DNA of 64,000 nt from Pelagibacteraceae bacterium AG-404-P07 (GTDB lineage: Bacteria; Pseudomonadota; Alphaproteobacteria; Pelagibacterales; Pelagibacteraceae). Made by a program: the position numbers and the translations under genes. Each line of letters opens with the position of its first letter. The first letter of the stretch is position 1. The DNA is taken from the NCBI GenBank assembly GCA_003216235.1, contig QCJE01000001.1, forward strand, positions 16,001 through 80,000. The letters run 5' to 3'. A model generated the notes under the pieces. It was not told the origin of the DNA. It was given only the letters and a program-made list of their open reading frames with translations, and searched no databases. This document shows positions 30,667 through 39,967 of the stretch, one piece after another.

Positions 30667-31713
30667 ATGTTCAAACATACATTAAAAATTTTTAAATATT
30701 TTAAAAAAAAATTTAAACCATATGAAGCACAAACTATTTGTAAATTCAATATCAATTATATTAATGAAAATCTATTATCATTAAAAAGGCCCCAAAAGAT
30801 AAATAAAAATGAAAAATTTTATATTATACGAAGAACACCAGGAGCAGGTTTATTTTCTAATTTAATTTATATTCTTAATCATATTAAAATTGCAGACTCA
30901 TGTGGTTTGAAACCTGTAGTTGATATGGAAAATTTTTTAACAATTTATAATGAGAAAAAAAAGATCGAGGGTTCAAATAATTCGTGGAATTATTATTTTG
31001 AGAATAATCAGAATTATAATTTAAATAAAATTTATAAAGAAAATATTTTTTTTTTAACAAGTAATAGATTTAGTAAAAATTTTTCTCATTCAATCGATAG
31101 TCAAGAATATAGAAAACTCTTTAAAAAATATTTTAAAATAAAAAAAAAATACATTAATTATGTAAATTTTTTTCATAATAAATACTTTTCTAGAGAAAAA
31201 GTGCTGGCCCTACATTTAAGAGGAACTAGTTATAAAACTTCAGCAAATCACCCTCTTCCAATAACGTTGGTACAATCTGAAAACTTAATAGAAAAATTAA
31301 TGAGCAAATACAAATTTTCTAAAATTTTTTTATGTACTGAAGATTTGAACTATTTAGATAATATTAAAAAAAGATTTGGTAAAAAAATAATATATCTAAA
31401 ACAAAGTTATAGATCTTATAAAGATGATGCTTTTAAAATATATCCAAGAAATAATCACAGATTTAAACTAGGTGAAGAAATATTAATTGAATCCTTATTA
31501 ATATCTAGATGTAATTCTTTTGCATTTACAAATTCTAATGTAAGTGAATTTGTAAAATTTTTAGACAAAAATAAAAAAATAAAATATTTTTTAATAGAAA
31601 ACGGATTTAATAGTTCTAATGAATATATTGCAAAATGGTACTGGTATTATAAAAATATAATTCCCTCAGTATTAGGCGGGTTTAAAGATACAACTAATGT
31701 TAAAAATATTTAA
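30667..31713 (+). CDS. Putative fucosyltransferase-like protein, tandem copy A
   Basis: FYIIRRTPGAGLFSNLIYILNH; VLALHLRGTSYKTSANHPLP; NHRFKLGEEILIESLLISRC; HxRG motif. Confidence 0.5.
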   Translation: MFKHTLKIFKYFKKKFKPYEAQTICKFNINYINENLLSLKRPQKINKNEKFYIIRRTPGAGLFSNLIYILNHIKIADSCGLKPVVDMENFLTIYNEKKKIEGSNNSWNYYFENNQNYNLNKIYKENIFFLTSNRFSKNFSHSIDSQEYRKLFKKYFKIKKKYINYVNFFHNKYFSREKVLALHLRGTSYKTSANHPLPITLVQSENLIEKLMSKYKFSKIFLCTEDLNYLDNIKKRFGKKIIYLKQSYRSYKDDAFKIYPRNNHRFKLGEEILIESLLISRCNSFAFTNSNVSEFVKFLDKNKKIKYFLIENGFNSSNEYIAKWYWYYKNIIPSVLGGFKDTTNVKNI

Positions 31714-32722
31714 AGAAATACTTACAAATACAGGTCCTAAAATTTTTTTTCATAGAGAAAAAAAAATTAAAAATTATGTATCTAATAATTTAGATTTTAA
31801 AAGTTTTGGTAGTCATAATAAAAATAAAAACTTTTATATTATTCGACGTCATCCATGGGCTGGCTTTTTCTCAAATATCACTTTTATACTTAATCATTTA
31901 CATTTTTGTGAGTTAATAAATTTTATACCAATAATTGATATGAAAAATTTTCCAACAATTTATAATGAAAAAAATAAAGTTAAAAATTCAAATAATTCTT
32001 GGGACTATTATTTCAAAAAGTTGAATAAATATTCTCTTTCAGATGTTTATCAAAGTAAAAATGTTTTTTTTAGTAAATTGACTTTCGAAAAACATATGCC
32101 TTTAGACATGACAAATAAATTAATTGCTAAGCAGTTTGAGAAAATTAAAATTAAGAGAGATATAAACAAAAAAATATTATTTTTTTTTGATAAAAAATTT
32201 AAAAAAAAAAAACAAAAAATTCTAGGTATACATTTAAGGGGTTCAACTTATAAAACTGCAAGAGGACACGCTTTTCCACCTACTCCAGAAATAATGATTG
32301 GTCATATTAAGGAACTAATTAAAAAATATAAATATAATAAATTATTTATTGTTACCGAAGAAAAAAAATATCTAGATAAACTTAACAAAGAATTTGGCCA
32401 AAGATGTCTATTTTACAATTCATATAGAATGGAAAACTTAGATAGTTTTCAAGTATATCCAAGAAAAAATCATAGATATTTGTTGGGAGAAGAAATTTTA
32501 ATTGAAGCTGTACTATTATCAAAATGTGATGGGTTAACTTTTATAAAATCAAATGTTATTTCTGCAGCAATCCTTTTTGCAAAAAAAAAAATTAAACTTC
32601 ATGAAATTTTTCTAGGTTTTAATTCAAGAAATAGATTAATCTCTTGGTGGCTATGGTATTTTAAAAGAATATTACCCTATAAATTAGGAGGATTAAAAAT
32701 TATAAAATCTTATGATCGTTAG
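31697..32722 (+). CDS. Putative fucosyltransferase-like protein, tandem copy B
   Basis: FYIIRRHPWAGFFSNITFILNH; ILGIHLRGSTYKTARGHAFPPTP; NHRYLLGEEILIEAVLLSKC; paralogous to 30667-31713. Confidence 0.5.
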   Translation: MLKIFKEILTNTGPKIFFHREKKIKNYVSNNLDFKSFGSHNKNKNFYIIRRHPWAGFFSNITFILNHLHFCELINFIPIIDMKNFPTIYNEKNKVKNSNNSWDYYFKKLNKYSLSDVYQSKNVFFSKLTFEKHMPLDMTNKLIAKQFEKIKIKRDINKKILFFFDKKFKKKKQKILGIHLRGSTYKTARGHAFPPTPEIMIGHIKELIKKYKYNKLFIVTEEKKYLDKLNKEFGQRCLFYNSYRMENLDSFQVYPRKNHRYLLGEEILIEAVLLSKCDGLTFIKSNVISAAILFAKKKIKLHEIFLGFNSRNRLISWWLWYFKRILPYKLGGLKIIKSYDR

Positions 32723-33530
32723 AAAAATAATCAAAAATATTAAACGATATGGAATTATAAGTTTATTTAATAGAATTTTAAAAAAAAATTTTAATTTTGA
32801 AATTTTAGATCCTATACAAAAAAAAAGGTCTTACCTATCAAGAGAAATTGAAAAAATTACCTCTGGAAAAGTTGTAAATGGAAAATATTCAGGTGCTAAA
32901 TTCATAAATAGTTCTAATTATTTTTTAGCAAAATCGTCTCAATTATTAGGATTTTATGAACTTGAAGTACAAAATGAAATATTTAATTTAGCATCAAAAT
33001 TTAAACTTAAATATTTTATTAACTTAGGTGCGGGTGAAGGTTTTCACTCAATAGGATGTATGTATAAAAAATTATTTGAAAAATGTATAACTTTTGAAGC
33101 TGATCCTAAAAATAATAAAACAATTTCTGAAAATTTTAAAATCAATAATATAGAAAATTTTATGATAATGGGTTTAGCGAAAAAAAATTTTCTAGAAGAA
33201 ATTAAAAAAAAGATAACATTAGAAGAATCTTTATTCCTATTTGACATCGAAGGGAGTGAATTTAATCTACTAGATAAAGATAATCTAGAATTATTAAAAA
33301 AAAGTTTTTTAATTATTGAACTCCATCATTTTTATTCTAATGCTACAAATATTGAAAAATTTAAGGAAAATTTAGATTATTTTTTTAAAGTTAAATACAT
33401 AAAAACCTCATCAAGAAAATTTTCAGATATAGAAATTCTTAATAAATTTAATGATGATGAAAAATGGCTTATGATGTCTGAAAGTAGACCGGAAACCATG
33501 GAATGGATTGTGTGTGAACCAAAAGTATGA
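32712..33530 (+). CDS. FkbM-like methyltransferase
   Basis: FINLGAGEGFHSIGCMYKKLFEKCITFEADPKNNKTISENFKIN; LFDIEGSEFNLL. Confidence 0.7.
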   Translation: MIVRKIIKNIKRYGIISLFNRILKKNFNFEILDPIQKKRSYLSREIEKITSGKVVNGKYSGAKFINSSNYFLAKSSQLLGFYELEVQNEIFNLASKFKLKYFINLGAGEGFHSIGCMYKKLFEKCITFEADPKNNKTISENFKINNIENFMIMGLAKKNFLEEIKKKITLEESLFLFDIEGSEFNLLDKDNLELLKKSFLIIELHHFYSNATNIEKFKENLDYFFKVKYIKTSSRKFSDIEILNKFNDDEKWLMMSESRPETMEWIVCEPKV

Positions 33531-34627
33531 AAATTTTATTTGATTATAATATATTTAGCCATCAAAAACTTGGTGGAATTTCCAGATATTTTTTGAATCT
33601 ACACAAATATATTAATAAACATCCTCAAATATATTGTAAGATTTTTGCTCCAATACATCTTAATAAGTTTTTAAATACATATGAAAAAGGTAAAGGATTT
33701 AATTTTTATTTAAAAAATTATCCAAAATATACGAGAAAATTGATAAATATTATTAATTTAAATTCCTCTAAAATTTACTGCAAAAACTTTAAACCTAATA
33801 TAATTCACAAAACTTTTTTTAATCATAATTTTGAAAATAATTTTAAAATTAAAAAAATTATTACAGTGTATGATTTAATTCATGAGATATATTATCGTGA
33901 TTTTAAAAAGTCTGAGGGTTATTTACCTAAAAAAGATTTTTTAAAAAATGTTGATTTTATTATATGCCCTTCAAATAAAACTAAAGATGACTTAATGCAT
34001 TTCTACAATGTAAAGCCTGAAAAAATCAAAGTGATATATATGGGTATTAATAAATTTGATGATGTTAAAGAATTAGAATTTTTAAAAAAATTAAAACCTT
34101 TCTTGCTTTATGTGGGAGATAGAAAGAGATATAAAAATTTTAGAAATTTAATAATCGCTCTATCTCTCAAAACAAACATTCTTAATGATTTTAATTTAAT
34201 TTGTTTAGGAGGTGGAAATTTTTCAAATACTGAAAAAGAATTATTCAAAAAACACAAAATTAAAGAAAACAAAATAATTCAATTAGAGGGTGATGATAAT
34301 GTTTTATTTAATCTATACAAAAATGCTAAAGCTTTTATTTTTCCCTCAACATATGAAGGTCTTGGTTTACCTCAATTAGAAGCAATGTCTCTCGGATGTC
34401 CAGTAATTTCAAGTAACCACGAGGCCATTGTAGAAGCAGTAGATAATGCTGCAGAACTATTTAACCCTCATGATCCTGAGGATATAATTAATGTCATTGA
34501 TCAAACTTTATATTCTGAAAACAAATTAAATGATTTAAAAAAAAGGGGTTTAGAAAGATCAAAACTATTTTCGCTTGAAAAATGTGCTAATGAAACTTTA
34601 GATTTGTATAAACTAATATCAGGCTAA
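33527..34627 (+). CDS. Family 4 glycosyltransferase
   Basis: FDYNIFSHQKLGGISRYF; LLYVGDRKRYKNFRNLI; FPSTYEGLGLPQLEAMSLGCPVISS. Confidence 0.94.
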   Translation: MKILFDYNIFSHQKLGGISRYFLNLHKYINKHPQIYCKIFAPIHLNKFLNTYEKGKGFNFYLKNYPKYTRKLINIINLNSSKIYCKNFKPNIIHKTFFNHNFENNFKIKKIITVYDLIHEIYYRDFKKSEGYLPKKDFLKNVDFIICPSNKTKDDLMHFYNVKPEKIKVIYMGINKFDDVKELEFLKKLKPFLLYVGDRKRYKNFRNLIIALSLKTNILNDFNLICLGGGNFSNTEKELFKKHKIKENKIIQLEGDDNVLFNLYKNAKAFIFPSTYEGLGLPQLEAMSLGCPVISSNHEAIVEAVDNAAELFNPHDPEDIINVIDQTLYSENKLNDLKKRGLERSKLFSLEKCANETLDLYKLISG

Positions 34628-35008
34628 TTTTTGTTTTAGTCTAAATGTATCTTTTTCATAATTTTTTCCACCTCTCAATCCATCAGCAAATGCAAGTAAA
34701 TTACTTTTTTCTACTGCTTTGAATGCATGCGCATGAAAAGGTTTATGAGTAACTAAAGAATTTTTTGTTAAAACTATTTTTTTTGGTTTGCCGATAAATT
34801 TTCCATTTTTATCTACTTTGCAGTAAAATAACATTAATTTCCCTGAAATTACAAATGAATATTGTGTACTTTTTTTATGAAAGTGATTTCCTCTAATAGC
34901 TTTTCTATTGAATGAGACCAATGTGCAATGATCTTTTGGCTTATTGATAAATATATCTAATATAAAACCACGTTTATCTTTAAAATTTATTTTTAAATTT
35001 TTTTTCAT
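34619..35008 (-). CDS. WxcM/FdtA-like cupin (sugar 3,4-ketoisomerase-type)
   Basis: NRKAIRGNHFHKKSTQYSFVISGKLMLF; KPFHAHAFKAVEKS cupin residues. Confidence 0.65.
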   Translation of the reverse strand: MKKNLKINFKDKRGFILDIFINKPKDHCTLVSFNRKAIRGNHFHKKSTQYSFVISGKLMLFYCKVDKNGKFIGKPKKIVLTKNSLVTHKPFHAHAFKAVEKSNLLAFADGLRGGKNYEKDTFRLKQKLA

Positions 35009-36195
35009 TTTATTTTTTTGACAATTTTAGCTATTGAAGTATATCTGATTTTTCTTTTATTGAATAATTTTTTAATTAAATGTTTGCTTATATTCCATGG
35101 TAAAATTAAAGCAGCATCTATCTTAAAGTTTTTTTTTTCTTTTATAATTTTTATACCAGAGGATGGAGTAAATTTATTTATCTTATGTTTTGAATTATCA
35201 AGAATTAATCGAATATCCTTATCGGTAAATTTACAACAATTCAATAAAGTATTTCCTTTAGTAGCAGCACCTATGCCAAAAGTAATGTGATTTGATTGTT
35301 TGTTCTTAATAACAAAATTTTTCAATTCTTTAATGACTTTTGGAATTTTTTTTTTAAAATTTCTAAAATCTGCTAGTTTTACTTCAGAAAAAATCATTTT
35401 TTTTTTTTGCGGAACTTTATTTTTATGAGCAAAAATTCTTAGTGATCCAGCCATATAGTTTATTTTTTCAATACGAAAAATTTTAAAACCTTTTTTACTT
35501 AAAATCTTATTAATTGATTTTTCAGAATAATAATGTCTATGTTCATGATAAATAGTATCAAAACCAACCTTTTCGATTAATGATTTTAGGTCAGGTACTT
35601 CTAATATTAAAGTACCAACATCTGACAATAAAATATTTGCCCCATCAAGAAAATCTAAATTATTGTCTACATGATTAAAAACATTTGCTCCATAGATTAC
35701 ATCTGATTTACCATATCTTTTAATAATTTTTTTTGAGGAACTTTTTGAAAAATAATCAATAAATGTCTCAATATTTTTTTTTTTTGCCAGCAAAGAAATA
35801 TTTTTTGAGGGATCTATTCCTAAAACTCGTGCACCAGAAATTTTTTTTATTTCACTTAAAAATGTTCCATCATTACTTCCAGCTTCAACTACAAAACTTT
35901 TTTTGTTAATTTTGAGTATCTTGAATATTTTTAATGCAATATTTTTAAAATGTAGTCTTGAAACAGGAGAATTGTCTGACGTATATGAATAATCATATTT
36001 TTCGTATCTGTTGTAGCTTTGAACTGGATAAATTGAAGTCATGTGTGAACATTTACAAAAACCTACAATCAAAGGAAATCTTTTTAATTTTTGTGCTTTT
36101 GTTTTATTCTTCAAAAAAGTATCAGCACAAGGGTGTTTACCGAGTGATAAAGTATCAATAAATTTTTGATCACAAATATTACATTTTTTTTTCAT
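35005..36195 (-). CDS. Sugar C-methyltransferase-type SAM methyltransferase with N-terminal zinc-binding domain
   Basis: CNICDQKFIDTLSLGKHPCADTFL...PLIVGFCKCSHM; VVEAGSNDGTFLSEIKK; YHEHRHYYSEKSI; ATKGNTLLN. Confidence 0.85.
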   Translation of the reverse strand: MKKKCNICDQKFIDTLSLGKHPCADTFLKNKTKAQKLKRFPLIVGFCKCSHMTSIYPVQSYNRYEKYDYSYTSDNSPVSRLHFKNIALKIFKILKINKKSFVVEAGSNDGTFLSEIKKISGARVLGIDPSKNISLLAKKKNIETFIDYFSKSSSKKIIKRYGKSDVIYGANVFNHVDNNLDFLDGANILLSDVGTLILEVPDLKSLIEKVGFDTIYHEHRHYYSEKSINKILSKKGFKIFRIEKINYMAGSLRIFAHKNKVPQKKKMIFSEVKLADFRNFKKKIPKVIKELKNFVIKNKQSNHITFGIGAATKGNTLLNCCKFTDKDIRLILDNSKHKINKFTPSSGIKIIKEKKNFKIDAALILPWNISKHLIKKLFNKRKIRYTSIAKIVKKIK

Positions 36196-37000
36196 AAAGA
36201 CTGTTTCTTAAATATTTTCTTAATAACATTAAAGATTTTTCATTGAAATAAACACTGCTTTTCTTTAACGGGACAGAATTTTTATTTGCTCTTTGTGATT
36301 TAAATAAAATCTTAAAATTTTTACCATTAATTCTTTTATAATGTTTGTTATATAAATCATATATCTCAGAAACTTTAACTAAATCTTTATTGCCATAATC
36401 TTTAATAAAATTTTTTGAAAAATTTGAATTTTTATAAACTATTTTAACAAAATGATTAACACTAGAGTAACCTCTTTGATCCTGTTGATTCCCGGAAAAA
36501 TAATATGATTTTTTTTTATCCAAAAACATTACCTTAAATAAATGATTATGAAAATGGTCTGAATTTACAAATTTATTTCCAATCAAATTGAATGGTCTCC
36601 ATATTTGAAAGTTTTTAAAAAGTTGTTTTTTCTTAAGTATAAATTTCTCACAATTCGATTTTGTGGCACCTATTATATGATTTTTTTTATAATAAATGCT
36701 TGAAGAAGATAAATAAATTAATTTTTTTATTTTTATATTTCTAACAATTTTTTTTAACCATATGTATTCGTTGCTAAAGATTTTATTGGTAAAATTTTTT
36801 TTCTTAATTCTTGGGCTTGCAAAAAAAAAACATTTGTCCACTTCTTTAAAAGAAAATTGTAGTTTTTTTTTTTCTAAATCTAATTTTTTAAATTCAATGC
36901 CTGATCTACTAAAAAAAATAAAATTTTTTTTTTTTTTAAATTTATTGTAAAAAGCACTTCCAACCAATCCTGAAGAACCAAAAACAATGTTATATTTCAA
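36179..37000 (-). CDS. NAD-dependent epimerase/dehydratase (SDR)
   Basis: IVFGSSGLVGSAFYNKF; YLSSSSIYY. Confidence 0.8.
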   Translation of the reverse strand: MKYNIVFGSSGLVGSAFYNKFKKKKNFIFFSRSGIEFKKLDLEKKKLQFSFKEVDKCFFFASPRIKKKNFTNKIFSNEYIWLKKIVRNIKIKKLIYLSSSSIYYKKNHIIGATKSNCEKFILKKKQLFKNFQIWRPFNLIGNKFVNSDHFHNHLFKVMFLDKKKSYYFSGNQQDQRGYSSVNHFVKIVYKNSNFSKNFIKDYGNKDLVKVSEIYDLYNKHYKRINGKNFKILFKSQRANKNSVPLKKSSVYFNEKSLMLLRKYLRNSLYEKKM

Positions 37001-37008
37001 TTTAAAAC

Positions 37009-37962
37009 CTATAATTTATAAATTTTATTTTTTTTGTACCATTCAAAAGTTTGATAAAATTTTTTGTAAAACTCAGAATAATTTAATCCTAAACCATAAT
37101 TTGTTAATTTTTTATTACTTCCATGTGTTTTCATAATGTCTGCTTTGTGCATTTCAATCAATTTAAATTTAACTTTATGAGCTTTATTAAAATTTCTTAC
37201 AACATCATAAATATTTATAGGATTGTTGGAACAAATATTAAAAACTTCATGTTTATTAAATCTTTTTTTAATTATCTTTTCAACTGCCTTAACAGCATCA
37301 CCAATATATGTAAAATCTCTTTCATGATTTCCAAAATTATTTATGTAGAATATTTTTTTTGTCATATGGGCTTTGAATAATTTCATCATAAACATGTCTG
37401 GTCTACCCCACTCTCCAAATATTGTAAAAAATCTAAGACCAACAAAATTTATTTTATCAATTTTTTGATGCATTTCTGCAATTTCTTCATTGAGTTTTTT
37501 ACTAACTGCGTAGATATTTTTTGGATTAAGTTTTTCATTTTCTTTTAAAGGAAAATTTTTATTTTCACCATAAACAGAACTTGATGATGCATAGATAAAT
37601 TTTTTTATTTTATTTATTTTTGCTTCTTCTACTAAATTCAAAAAACCTAAAATATTAACATCTATATATTTTGTTGGATTTATAAGAGAATACCTAACAC
37701 CAGCCTGGGCAGCTAAATTAATAATAATGTCAATTTTTTTTTTTTTAAAGAAATTATTTAATTTTTTTTTATTATTTATATCCAATTTACTAAAATTGAA
37801 TTTTTTATTCTTATTTAGTAAATTTACTCTTCGTTTTTTTAAAGAAACTGAATAATATTTATCAAAATTATCTATTCCATAAATTTTATGTTTTTTTTTT
37901 AAAAGTTGAATAGCTAAACTAAAACCTATAAATCCAGCCACACCAGTAATTAAAATTTTCAT
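37009..37962 (-). CDS. UDP-glucuronate 4-epimerase-like SDR
   Basis: ILITGVAGFIGFSLAIQLLKKKHKIYGIDNFDKYYSVSLKKRR; NLAAQAGVRYSL; YASSSSVYGENKNFP; FFTIFGEWGRPDMFMMKLFKA. Confidence 0.93.
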   Translation of the reverse strand: MKILITGVAGFIGFSLAIQLLKKKHKIYGIDNFDKYYSVSLKKRRVNLLNKNKKFNFSKLDINNKKKLNNFFKKKKIDIIINLAAQAGVRYSLINPTKYIDVNILGFLNLVEEAKINKIKKFIYASSSSVYGENKNFPLKENEKLNPKNIYAVSKKLNEEIAEMHQKIDKINFVGLRFFTIFGEWGRPDMFMMKLFKAHMTKKIFYINNFGNHERDFTYIGDAVKAVEKIIKKRFNKHEVFNICSNNPINIYDVVRNFNKAHKVKFKLIEMHKADIMKTHGSNKKLTNYGLGLNYSEFYKKFYQTFEWYKKNKIYKL

Positions 37963-38783
37963 AATTTAGAAATATTTTTTAAAAATTTGTATATAAATAT
38001 TATTAATACAAGAAATCTATTTTGTCCGTTATCTAATCTTATTCTAATTTCCTCAATAAAATGATCAAAAAAATTTATTTTACTTGAATAACCGCCTCTT
38101 CTAAAAACTCCAAATAATTCATTTTTTTTTGTTCCAATACCTTTCAACTTTTCTTTTACTATCATTCTAAAAAAATAATCATAATCTGATGAATACTTAT
38201 ATTTAAGATTATATAAACCTACTTTCTTAGCTGAATTTTTTTTAATAAAAAAACCAGTTGAATGACTGGAGTAAAAGCCCCAACTCCAAAAAATTTTATA
38301 TGGTTTGTATCCATGTAAAATTCCCCAATGTTTTTTAACTGCTCCAAAAATAAAATCTTTAGAAGGATTATTTTTTATATAAACATTTAATAACTCAAAA
38401 GCATTTTCTGTGTAAACATCATCAGAATTTAAAAAACCTAAATAATCACCTTTGGCAAGTTTCATACCATTATTAAAAGCATGATAAATTCCATTATCTT
38501 TTTTTGAACACCAATAATCAATTTTATCCTCATATTTTTTTATAATATCTAGTGTTCTATCAGTTGAGCCACCATCTAAAATTATATGTTCAAAATTATC
38601 ATATTTTTGATTATGAAGACTTTTAATGCATTCTTCTAAATATATTTCATTATTATAAACTGCAGTAATAACAGTGATTAAAGGTTTGTTAGTTTTAGAA
38701 CTTTTAAAAATTTTTTTGGTTCTTAATCCTCCTTCCATTATAACTTCAGGAAGTGTTTCGAATGATTCAAATTTTTCTTTCAT
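37959..38783 (-). CDS. Family 2 glycosyltransferase
   Basis: ITVITAVYNNEIYLEECIKSLHNQKYDNFEHIILDGGSTDRTLDIIKKYEDKIDYWCSKKDNGIYHAFNNGMKLAKGDYLGFLNSDD. Confidence 0.95.
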   Translation of the reverse strand: MKEKFESFETLPEVIMEGGLRTKKIFKSSKTNKPLITVITAVYNNEIYLEECIKSLHNQKYDNFEHIILDGGSTDRTLDIIKKYEDKIDYWCSKKDNGIYHAFNNGMKLAKGDYLGFLNSDDVYTENAFELLNVYIKNNPSKDFIFGAVKKHWGILHGYKPYKIFWSWGFYSSHSTGFFIKKNSAKKVGLYNLKYKYSSDYDYFFRMIVKEKLKGIGTKKNELFGVFRRGGYSSKINFFDHFIEEIRIRLDNGQNRFLVLIIFIYKFLKNISKL

Positions 38784-38786
38784 TTT

Positions 38787-39737
38787 TTATATTTTTCCAC
38801 TTAATAAATTATTAATAACATCTCTATATTTATATTTAGGAAACCATTTAATATTTTTTTTAAGTTTTTTTGTGCTTGAGTAATTTTCCCTTATTTCAAA
38901 CTTTCTAAAACTTTTCTTCTCTACTAATGTATAATGTTTCCAATTCATATTGAATTTTTTAAAAGAAAACTTAATTATTTCCTTAAGTGAAACCGTTTTG
39001 CCGGTTGCAATAATATAATCGTCCAATTTTTTGGAGTTTAAAATTTTATGACAACCAATCATGTATTCTGGCCCCCAACCCCAATCTCTTTTAATATTTA
39101 TATCTCCAACTTTAAGTTTTAATTTACGATCCTCTTTAATTTTTTTTATATTATCAATAATTTTTTTAAAAACGAAATCTTTATTTCTTAGTGATGACTC
39201 ATGATTAAATAAAATTGCTGTACAAACAGGAATTTTATAAATTGATCTGTAAGATTTTATAATTTCATAGCCGATTAATTTCGCCATTCCATATGGACTT
39301 ACAGGTTTTTTTAAACTTTTTTCATTTACCTTTTTTTTAAGATTAAAGTTACCAAATATTTCACTACTCCCAGCATATAAAAATTTTGATTTTTTTCTTT
39401 TTTGGTTAACAATAAAATCTAATATATATCTTAGAGGTGAAATTTGACTCTCGTAAGTAAGAAGTCTTTTGGTAAAAGATTTCCTCACACTAGACTGTCC
39501 TGCCAAAAAATAAATTTCATTAAAATTTTTTTTAAGTAATTTTTTAATTTTAATATTATTAAAATCAGGTAAATTTAATAATCTTATTTTTTTTAAAATA
39601 TCTAATTTTATTAAATTAATATAATTTTTTCTTCTACTAACGCCATATACATAATATTTATTTTTTATTAATCTTTTTGCTAAATACGCTCCATCTTGGC
39701 CATTAATTCCAAATATTAAAGCAGTCTTTTTTTTCAT
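38787..39737 (-). CDS. Divergent GDP-mannose 4,6-dehydratase-like SDR
   Basis: ALIFGINGQDGAYLAKRLIKNKYYVYGVSR; LAGQSSVRKSF; ILFNHESSLRNKDFV; IKRDWGWGPEY. Confidence 0.82.
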   Translation of the reverse strand: MKKKTALIFGINGQDGAYLAKRLIKNKYYVYGVSRRKNYINLIKLDILKKIRLLNLPDFNNIKIKKLLKKNFNEIYFLAGQSSVRKSFTKRLLTYESQISPLRYILDFIVNQKRKKSKFLYAGSSEIFGNFNLKKKVNEKSLKKPVSPYGMAKLIGYEIIKSYRSIYKIPVCTAILFNHESSLRNKDFVFKKIIDNIKKIKEDRKLKLKVGDINIKRDWGWGPEYMIGCHKILNSKKLDDYIIATGKTVSLKEIIKFSFKKFNMNWKHYTLVEKKSFRKFEIRENYSSTKKLKKNIKWFPKYKYRDVINNLLSGKI

Positions 39738-39845
39738 ACTTGATAAGGGTTTTTATATAAAGTAACTATTTTTCAGTACATTTTTAAAGAAAATTCTTTT
39801 GATTTTAAAGTCCTTTTAAATTAATAAATTTTTTATAGTTATATC

Positions 39846-39854
39846 TGCTATAAT
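39846..39854 (+). promoter_or_regulatory. Candidate extended -10 element (TGCTATAAT) for the 39968 operon
   Basis: Perfect TGnTATAAT about 110 bp upstream of the ATG at 39968, in the largest intergenic gap seen. Confidence 0.35.
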
Positions 39855-39967
39855 TTATTAAACAATATTAGGCATTATTTTTTTAGTAAAATTTGCTTTA
39901 TTTTTGACTAATTTTTATTACATAAATAAGTTTATTTTATATTTATATTATTTCACAATTTATTTTT

